From assembly GCF_005146945.1 (NCBI RefSeq), contig NZ_SWMS01000026.1, forward strand, positions 1-64,000: a stretch of DNA of 64,000 bases, given 5' to 3'. A model generated the notes under the pieces. It had not been told where the DNA came from. It saw nothing but the letters and a program-made list of their open reading frames with translations, and made no database searches. Within the stretch, counting starts at the first letter, position 1. Every line of letters starts with the position of its first letter. The DNA comes from Prauserella endophytica (GTDB lineage: Bacteria > Actinomycetota > Actinomycetes > Mycobacteriales > Pseudonocardiaceae). Made by a program: the position numbers and the translations under genes. This document shows, in pieces, positions 58,897 to 64,000 of the stretch.

Positions 58897-58949
58897 GCAG
58901 TGAAGGCCACCTTCACTGCGTTGAACGCAGTGAAGGTGGCCCTCACTGC
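58897..58949. repeat. Short double-palindrome element, copy E
   Basis: Palindromes 58897-58919 (perfect GCAGTGAAGG-CCA-CCTTCACTGC) and 58927-58949 (GCAGTGAAGG-TGG-CCCTCACTGC), spacer GTTGAAC. The best-conserved copy. Between the ends of convergent ftsK and the phospholipase gene, starting 16 bp after the ftsK stop and ending 13 bp before the phospholipase stop. Confidence 0.92.
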
Positions 58950-58961
58950 AGGGGCGGGGGG

Positions 58962-59402
58962 TCAGCTGGCGCCGAACTTGCGGACCGCCTGGTAGTAGGT
59001 CCACGCGGCGCCGTCGCATTGCCAGCGACCCGCGCAGATCGTCTTCATGTCGCTGTAGAAGTTGTCGTCGATCGCCTTGCGGTTCGCTTCGGTGAACCGG
59101 CTCTGCCTCTTGTAGTTGCGGTAGCCGAAGTCGTGCCGGTGGCAGGCGGGGGTGAAGTCGTAGCCCAGCGGCCTGTCCGGTGACCACGAGCACGCGTCCG
59201 AGGACCAGTCGAGCACGTCGGCATGCGGTGCCGTGGCGCGCGTGGTGCCGAACTGCGACAGGGACAGCTCGAACAGGTACTCGTCGGTCACCTCCCGGAC
59301 GTCGACGGCGGGCGCCGTTCCCGCGCCGACGAACAGGGCGGCGGCGACGGCGGTGGATCCGACGGCGCCACGGAGAGTGCGGCGCAGGACTGACGTGGCC
59401 AT
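58962..59402 (-). CDS. Secreted prokaryotic phospholipase A2
   Basis: 146 aa. Sec signal ~1-33 (AAALFVGAGTAPA). Mature part has the bacterial PLA2 core FTPACHRHDFGYRNY with catalytic H90-D91 and four cysteines C71, C87, C123, C129 (two disulfides, as in Streptomyces violaceoruber PLA2). Releases fatty acid from position 2 of phospholipids, Ca2+-dependent, outside the cell. Convergent to ftsK. Confidence 0.9.
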   Translation of the reverse strand: MATSVLRRTLRGAVGSTAVAAALFVGAGTAPAVDVREVTDEYLFELSLSQFGTTRATAPHADVLDWSSDACSWSPDRPLGYDFTPACHRHDFGYRNYKRQSRFTEANRKAIDDNFYSDMKTICAGRWQCDGAAWTYYQAVRKFGAS

Positions 59403-59507
59403 GGCAGGCTCCCTCGCTGAGCAGGCAGGAAACAGGCTTGATCAGCTTCGGGTGCCGCCGGTTGCCGCCACCACCTCCGAAGGTGGGAACAGTGGGTGAA
59501 TTACCGA

Positions 59508-60023
59508 CTACGCACCGGTGGGCGCGGTCAGGTCAAGGAGCATGCGCGTGTTGCCGAGAGTGTTGGGCTTGACGAACGGCAGGTCCAGGAACTCCGCGAC
59601 GCCGGTGTCGAGCGAGCGGCGCATCTCCTCGTAGACCTCGCGCGGGACGGGCGTGCCGTGGATCTCCCGGAACCCGTGCTTGGCGAAGAACTCCGTCTCG
59701 AACGTCAGCACGAAGATCCGCGGCACCCCCAGCTCCCTCGCCAGCTCCACGAGCCTGCCGACCAGCAGGTGCCCGAGGCCCCTGCCGCGCATCGAGCGCT
59801 CCACGGCGACCGTGCGGATCTCGGCGAGGTCCTCCCACAGCACGTGCAGGGCGCCGCAGCCGACGATCTCGCCGGCCAGCTCGGCGACCCAGAACTCCTG
59901 CATGTCCTCGTAGAGGGTCACGAGCTCCTTCTCGAGGAGCACCTTGCCCGCGTCGGAGTCGACCAGCGCCTTGATCTTGCGAACGTCCGCGACGCGCGCG
60001 CGGCGAATGAGCGGGGACTCCAC
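59508..60023 (-). CDS. argA: Amino-acid N-acetyltransferase, ArgA-like GNAT
   Basis: 171 aa from GTG 60023; TAGCGT is seven bases upstream. Begins [21 protein letters not shown], with acetyl-CoA loop [19 protein letters not shown] and [18 protein letters not shown]. This single-domain form matches the mycobacterial L-glutamate N-acetyltransferase (Rv2747), which lies between ftsK and rimO/pgsA-type genes just as here. Catalyses the first step of arginine synthesis; regulated by arginine in relatives. Confidence 0.85.
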   Translation of the reverse strand: MESPLIRRARVADVRKIKALVDSDAGKVLLEKELVTLYEDMQEFWVAELAGEIVGCGALHVLWEDLAEIRTVAVERSMRGRGLGHLLVGRLVELARELGVPRIFVLTFETEFFAKHGFREIHGTPVPREVYEEMRRSLDTGVAEFLDLPFVKPNTLGNTRMLLDLTAPTGA

Positions 60024-60086
60024 CCTCCAGACGCTAGCGGGCGGGCTCCGCACCACCGACCAGGGTCTCCTCGTTACCCTGGTCGG

Positions 60087-61529
60087 GTGTCTTCCGCTGA
60101 TTCCTCGCCTGGCCGCCGCGTCTCCCTGCTGACCCTCGGCTGCGCCCGCAACGAGGTCGACTCCGAGGAGCTCGCGGGCAGGCTCGCCGCGGGCGGCTGG
60201 GAGCTCTCCGCCGACCCCGAGGCCAGCGACGTCGTCGTGGTCAACACGTGCGGCTTCGTGGAGGCGGCAAAGAAGGACTCGGTGGACACCCTGCTCGCGG
60301 CGGCGGACACGGGCGCCAAGGTGGTCGCGGTCGGCTGCATGGCCGAGCGCTACGGCCGCGAGCTGGCCGACAACCTGCCAGAGGCCGACGCGGTGCTCGG
60401 CTTCGACCACTACCCGCAGCTGGCGGAACGGCTCGCCGACATCGCCGAGGGCCGCTCGATCGCCTCGCACACGCCCGCCGACCGCAGGACCCTGCTGCCG
60501 ATCAGCCCTGTCGAGCGGCCCGCCGCGGCCGAGCAGGTCGCCGTGCCCGGCCACGCCGGGTGGGGCCCACGCGTGCTGCGCTCCCGGCTCGACGACTCGC
60601 CGGTCGCCGCGCTGAAGATCGCGTCCGGCTGCGACCGGCGCTGCTCGTTCTGCGCCATCCCGTCGTTCCGCGGGTCCTTCGTGTCCCGCCACCCCGACGA
60701 GATCGTCGCGGAGGCCGAGTGGCTCGCCACCCAGGGCGCGCGCGAGCTGTTCCTCGTCAGCGAGAACTCCACGTCCTACGGCAAGGATCTCGGCCGCGAG
60801 CTCGGCGGCACCCGTGCGCTGGAGGGTCTGCTGCCGCGGCTGGCCGCCGTCGCCGGCATCGACCGCGTGCGCGTGTCGTACCTGCAGCCCGCCGAGACCC
60901 GGCCCGACCTCGTGAAGGTCATCGCGACCACGCCGGGCGTCGCCGACTACTTCGACCTGTCCTTCCAGCACTCCAGCGAGGCCGTGCTGCGCCGCATGCG
61001 GCGCTTCGGCTCCACGGACTCGTTCCTGGCGCTCATCGACCAGATCCGCGAGTACACGCCCGAGGCGGGCATCCGCACCAACGTGATCGTCGGCTTCCCC
61101 GGCGAGACCGAGGCCGACGTCGCGGAGCTGGAGCGCTTCCTCACCGGCGCGCGGCTGGACGCCGTGGGCGTGTTCGGCTACTCCGACGAGGACGGCACCG
61201 AGGCCGAGGGCTTCGACGGCAAGCTCGACGAGGCGACCATCGCCGAGCGCGTCGGCCGGGTGTCCGCGCTGGTCGAGGAGCTCACCGCCCAGCGTGCCGA
61301 GGACCGGATCGGCACGGTGGTCGAGGTGCTCGTGGAGACCATCGCCGACGAGGCCGACGAGGTCACCGGCCGCGCCGCGCACCAGGCGCCCGAGGTGGAC
61401 GGCGAGTGCGTCGTGCTGGACGCCGGTAGCTGCAAGGCCGGCGAGCTGCTCCGCTGCGAGGTGGTGGACAGCGCGGGCGTCGACCTGATCGTCCGGCCAC
61501 TCGAGCCGGTCGCGGACAGGGCGCCGTGA
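60087..61529 (+). CDS. rimO: Ribosomal protein S12 methylthiotransferase RimO
   Basis: 480 aa from GTG 60087, six bases after TACCCT (60075-60080). UPF0004 domain cysteines C19 ([12 protein letters not shown]), C55 ([10 protein letters not shown]) and C84 ([10 protein letters not shown]); radical-SAM cluster C182-x3-C186-x2-C189 ([12 protein letters not shown]); C-terminal TRAM domain after ~400. Adds a methylthio group to an Asp of S12. Its stop overlaps the pgsA start (GTGA). Confidence 0.95.
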   Translation: MSSADSSPGRRVSLLTLGCARNEVDSEELAGRLAAGGWELSADPEASDVVVVNTCGFVEAAKKDSVDTLLAAADTGAKVVAVGCMAERYGRELADNLPEADAVLGFDHYPQLAERLADIAEGRSIASHTPADRRTLLPISPVERPAAAEQVAVPGHAGWGPRVLRSRLDDSPVAALKIASGCDRRCSFCAIPSFRGSFVSRHPDEIVAEAEWLATQGARELFLVSENSTSYGKDLGRELGGTRALEGLLPRLAAVAGIDRVRVSYLQPAETRPDLVKVIATTPGVADYFDLSFQHSSEAVLRRMRRFGSTDSFLALIDQIREYTPEAGIRTNVIVGFPGETEADVAELERFLTGARLDAVGVFGYSDEDGTEAEGFDGKLDEATIAERVGRVSALVEELTAQRAEDRIGTVVEVLVETIADEADEVTGRAAHQAPEVDGECVVLDAGSCKAGELLRCEVVDSAGVDLIVRPLEPVADRAP

Positions 61530-62161
61530 GCGCCGAGGCCGGCGGCGCCGATCGGGACGCCGAGGTCGGCGGCACCGCCGACGTCGCGTCCACCCCGGCG
61601 GTCGCGAACGTGCCGACGCTCAACGTCGCCAACCTGCTGACCCTGTCGCGGCTGGTCCTCGTCCCCCTGTTCGTCCTCGCGCTGTTCACGGCCGACGGCA
61701 CCGACCCGGCGTGGCGCTATGTCGCCACGGCCGTGTTCGCCGTCGCCGCCCTCACCGACCGGGTCGACGGCTGGGTCGCACGCAGGTACAGCCTGATCAC
61801 CGACTTCGGCAAGATCGCCGACCCGATCGCCGACAAGGCGCTCATCGGCGCCGCGCTGGTCGGGCTGAGTGTGCTCGGCGAGCTGCCGTGGTGGGTCACG
61901 ATCGTCATCGCCGTCCGAGAGCTGGGCGTCACACTGCTGCGATTCTGGGTCATCCGGCACGGCGTGATCCCGGCGAGCCGGGGCGGCAAGGCCAAGACGC
62001 TGGCCCAGAGCGTCGCGATCGGCGCCTACCTGCTCCCGCTCGGGGCGTGGGCGGACCCGGTGTGCTGGGGGCTCATGGGCATCGCGCTCGTGCTCACGGT
62101 CGCCACCGGCCTCGACTACGTGGTCAGGGCGCTGCGGCTGCGTGCGGGAAGCTCGCGCTGA
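61526..62161 (+). CDS. pgsA: CDP-diacylglycerol-glycerol-3-phosphate 3-phosphatidyltransferase
   Basis: 211 aa. The N-terminal ~30 residues are Ala/Gly-rich and acidic. CDP-alcohol phosphotransferase motif [26 protein letters not shown] (in parts: [21 protein letters not shown]) with conserved aspartates; about five transmembrane helices. Makes phosphatidylglycerophosphate, the precursor of PG and cardiolipin. GTG overlaps the rimO stop; stop shares one base with cinA ATG. Confidence 0.93.
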   Translation: MSAEAGGADRDAEVGGTADVASTPAVANVPTLNVANLLTLSRLVLVPLFVLALFTADGTDPAWRYVATAVFAVAALTDRVDGWVARRYSLITDFGKIADPIADKALIGAALVGLSVLGELPWWVTIVIAVRELGVTLLRFWVIRHGVIPASRGGKAKTLAQSVAIGAYLLPLGAWADPVCWGLMGIALVLTVATGLDYVVRALRLRAGSSR

Positions 62162-62622
62162 TGGAGGCGCGGGAGCTGGTCGCCGCGCTGATCCGGCGCG
62201 GGCAGACCGTCGCGACCGCCGAGTCGCTGACGGCCGGCCTGGTGTGCGCCACGCTGACCGAGGTACCGGGTTCGAGCGCGACCGTGCGCGGCGGGCTGAT
62301 CGTCTACGCCACGGATCTCAAGCGGACGCTCGCCGGGGTGGACGGGGCACTGCTGGCCGAGCACGGCGCCGTGCACCCGGAGGTCGCCGCGCAGCTCGCC
62401 CGGGGCGCGCGCGAACGGTGCGGCGCCGACTGGGGCGTGGGGCTCACCGGGGTCGCCGGGCCCGATCCGCAGGACGGGGTGGCGCCCGGCACCGTGCACC
62501 TCGCGGTGGCGGGCGAAGGGGTGCTCGATGCGCGTACGCTGCGGATGTCCGGTGACCGCGACGCCGTGCGAAGGGCGTCGGTGACCGCCGCGCTGGGCCT
62601 GCTCGGGGAACAACTGGGTTGA
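62161..62622 (+). CDS. cinA: CinA C-terminal domain protein (NMN amidohydrolase type)
   Basis: 153 aa from ATG 62161 (TGATG overlap with pgsA). Contains only the C-terminal PncC-like domain: [39 protein letters not shown] and [26 protein letters not shown]. Deamidates nicotinamide mononucleotide in NAD recycling. Last gene of the rimO-pgsA-cinA unit; followed by a ClgR-like site. Confidence 0.93.
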   Translation: MEARELVAALIRRGQTVATAESLTAGLVCATLTEVPGSSATVRGGLIVYATDLKRTLAGVDGALLAEHGAVHPEVAAQLARGARERCGADWGVGLTGVAGPDPQDGVAPGTVHLAVAGEGVLDARTLRMSGDRDAVRRASVTAALGLLGEQLG

Positions 62623-62629
62623 TCCACGC

Positions 62630-62646
62630 GTTCGCCCTTGGCGGAC
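62630..62646. promoter_or_regulatory. Candidate ClgR operator
   Basis: Inverted repeat GTTCGC-CCTTG-GCGGAC (one mismatch), matching the known ClgR/ClpR-type site with CGC-N5-GCG core. It is centred about 60 bp upstream of the likely clgR transcription start, if TAACGT at 62685-62690 is the -10, a good place for activation. Confidence 0.65.
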
Positions 62647-62716
62647 GCACGTGTCAACACCTGCGTTCTGTCGGCTGGTCTCGGTAACGTGGTCAGTAGC
62701 TGAAGGGAGGCGCGTG

Positions 62717-63172
62717 ATGACCGTGCTGTTGCGCGAGGCGATCGGTGATCGGCTCCGTCATGCCCGCACCACCAAGCGCCGGACGCTGCGCGACATCTCC
62801 CGCGCCGCCAAGGTCAGCCTCGGTTACCTCTCGGAGGTCGAGCGGGGCCAGAAGGAAGCGTCGAGCGAGCTGCTCGCGTCCATCTGCGAGGCGCTGGACC
62901 TGCCGCTCGGTGAGCTGCTGCACAACGTCGCCGCGGACGTGTCCGCGCTGGACAAGGTCGACACGGCCGCCATGGGCCAGCCCGGCGAGCCGGTGGAGCC
63001 CGCCGAGCGCGGGGATCGCGCGAGCGCCAAGGCCACGAGCTCGGACAGCGGGTTCGAGGGCGGCCGGATCGTGGCGAACGTCGGCGGCAACGACCTCGCC
63101 GACCTGCGGCTCTCCCCGACGCTGCGGACCACCATCCACCCGCCGAAGTCCAAGGCCGTCCTCGCCGCGTGA
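62717..63172 (+). CDS. clgR: ClgR-type XRE transcriptional regulator
   Basis: 151 aa from ATG 62717 (GTG 62714 adjacent) behind GGGAGG; the frame upstream is not needed. [42 protein letters not shown] (~23-60) is nearly invariant in ClgR. Activates clp protease, its own gene and stress genes in Mycobacterium, Streptomyces and Corynebacterium. The C terminus ends ...AVLAA, a usual Clp-degradation signal. Upstream of pspA as in mycobacteria. Confidence 0.93.
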   Translation: MTVLLREAIGDRLRHARTTKRRTLRDISRAAKVSLGYLSEVERGQKEASSELLASICEALDLPLGELLHNVAADVSALDKVDTAAMGQPGEPVEPAERGDRASAKATSSDSGFEGGRIVANVGGNDLADLRLSPTLRTTIHPPKSKAVLAA

Positions 63173-63275
63173 CCTGCGGAACGGGCGGCATCCGGACCGT
63201 GCCCCGGGTCGGGTCAGGGCCATCCCTGAATTCCCCCGGGGTCGCCTGGAACCACGGCCGTTGACCTGACACGAT

Positions 63276-63303
63276 GGAACCCAACACCGGGGGTCGCACG
63301 TTG
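63276..63303 (+). promoter_or_regulatory. ECF-sigma-type promoter before pspA
   Basis: GGAACC (63276-63281), an 18-base spacer and GTTG (63300-63303), the arrangement of sigma-E/sigma-H-like promoters in actinobacteria. It would give a 5' leader of about 60 bases before ATG 63373. Sigma-E control of pspA is known in mycobacteria. A GGAACC also occurs at ~63248 without a proper -10. Confidence 0.5.
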
Positions 63304-63372
63304 CCAGGACACGGCGAACGGTGACAGCACCGGATCAACAGCTCGTGGGACGTGAGAAGGCAGGCGGAGGAG

Positions 63373-64000
63373 ATGGCCAACCCTTTCGTGAAGTTCTGGA
63401 AGTACCTCATGGCGGCGTTCTCGTCGAAGGTTGACGAGTACGCCGACCCGAAGGTGCAGATCCAGCAGGCCATCGAGGAGGCGCAGCGCAACCACCAGGC
63501 GCTCTCCCAGCAGGCGGCTTCGGTGATCGGCAACCAGCGGCAGCTGGAGATGAAGCTCAACCGGCAGCTCGGTGAGGTCGAGAAGCTGCAGTCCTCCACC
63601 CGCCAGGCGCTCGTCCTCGCCGACGAGGCGCGCGCGAAGGGCGACGAGAAGAAGGCGCAGGAGTTCGAGACCGCCGCCGAGGGCTTCGCCGCCCAGCTCG
63701 TCACCGCCGAGCAGAGTATCGAGGACCTCAAGACGCTGCACGACCAGTCGCTGCAGGCGGCGGCGCAGGCCAAGCAGGCCGTCGAGCGCAACGCCTCGAT
63801 GCTGCAGCAGAAGCTGGCGGAGCGCACCAAGCTGCTCTCGCAGCTGGAGCAGGCGAAGATGCAGGAGCAGGTGTCGGCTTCGCTCACGCAGATGACCGAG
63901 CTGGCCGCGCCGGGCAACACGCCGTCGCTCGACGAGATCCGCGACAAGATCGAGAAGCGCTACACCACCGCGCTCGGCTCGGCGGAGCTCGCGCAGAACT
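63373..64000 (+). CDS. pspA: Phage shock protein A (PspA/IM30), partial at window end
   Basis: 209 residues visible, frame open at the right edge. ATG 63373 behind GGCGGAGGAG. PspA/IM30 signature [44 protein letters not shown], then long heptad-rich coiled coil (~30-180) with many Gln/Glu/Lys/Ala. Peripheral membrane protein that protects the envelope under stress. With clgR and the ECF-type promoter it forms the actinobacterial envelope-stress module. Confidence 0.95.
   Translation, partial: MANPFVKFWKYLMAAFSSKVDEYADPKVQIQQAIEEAQRNHQALSQQAASVIGNQRQLEMKLNRQLGEVEKLQSSTRQALVLADEARAKGDEKKAQEFETAAEGFAAQLVTAEQSIEDLKTLHDQSLQAAAQAKQAVERNASMLQQKLAERTKLLSQLEQAKMQEQVSASLTQMTELAAPGNTPSLDEIRDKIEKRYTTALGSAELAQN

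Noticed and set aside
56977-59193. 738-codon minus-strand frame over ftsK
   Set aside because: Shadow of ftsK; no domain in it and it runs through the palindromic repeat.

Overview
This is a GC-rich chromosomal segment (about 72% G+C by eye) from an actinomycete, most likely a member of the Pseudonocardiaceae such as Saccharomonospora, Prauserella or Amycolatopsis. The gene order supports this: rimP-nusA-ylxR-infB-DUF503-rbfA, then dinF, truB-ribF, rpsO-pnp-pepR-dapB, thyX-dapA-rnj, ftsK, and rimO-pgsA-cinA-clgR-pspA. It is the order of the mycobacterial/pseudonocardial core, with accessory genes between the blocks. GTG starts are common. About twenty genes have a TANNNT-type -10 box only 5-8 bases before the start codon, so many transcripts are probably leaderless. 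I saw no rRNA, tRNA, CRISPR array or prophage.

Layout. 1-160: the C-terminal tail of a gene that may be a transposase, abutting a truncated palindromic repeat. 193-6373: a PolX-type DNA polymerase, then a MarR regulator divergent from four genes (SDR, amidohydrolase, MaoC hydratase, acyl-CoA ligase) that match the Rhodococcus cou (p-hydroxycinnamate) gene set. A 5 x 21 bp tandem repeat sits before the ligase. 6380-16250: accessory genes: a mycothiol-type DinB-like protein, an AraC regulator, a beta-lactamase-fold hydrolase, a CapA lipoprotein, a LysR regulator divergent from a PLP dehydratase, a pair of PH-domain membrane proteins, a class V aminotransferase and a membrane-anchored unknown. 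16376-23185: a ferritin-like lipoprotein divergent from rimP-nusA-ylxR-infB-DUF503-rbfA. 23475-30651: PhoD phosphatase, an RNA/DNA methylase, an unusual NmrA plus tandem ABM fusion, dinF-type MATE and an MFS carrier. 30682-39246: truB, ribF, an HTH protein, an RNA 2',3'-cyclic phosphodiesterase, rpsO, pnp, pepR, dapB and a TPR membrane protein. 39354-48474: accessory genes, including GtrA, GNAT, YcaQ-like, MFS, a large LuxR-type ATPase regulator, DUF4097 and a ribbon-helix-helix protein. 48599-54202: thyX, an ACT protein, a Ser/Thr kinase, dapA and rnj. 54189-64000: a 33-aa membrane peptide, EamA, PlsC, ftsK, a secreted phospholipase A2, an ArgA-type acetyltransferase, rimO, pgsA, cinA, clgR and a partial pspA.

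The most unusual structural feature is a dispersed family of nested palindromes built on GCAGTGAAGG-(CCA/TGG)-CCTTCACTGC. Three 53-bp forms lie in gaps between convergently transcribed genes, where they could act as bidirectional terminators. Two ~108-bp forms share a 62-bp core at ~97% identity in opposite orientations. One of these is cut exactly at the palindrome loop by the possible insertion element at the left edge. Other points of interest are the RHH/DUF4097 pair with an operator-like array of TGAYRYCA-type repeats, the NmrA-ABM-ABM fusion, a candidate ClgR box at clgR and an ECF-type promoter before pspA.
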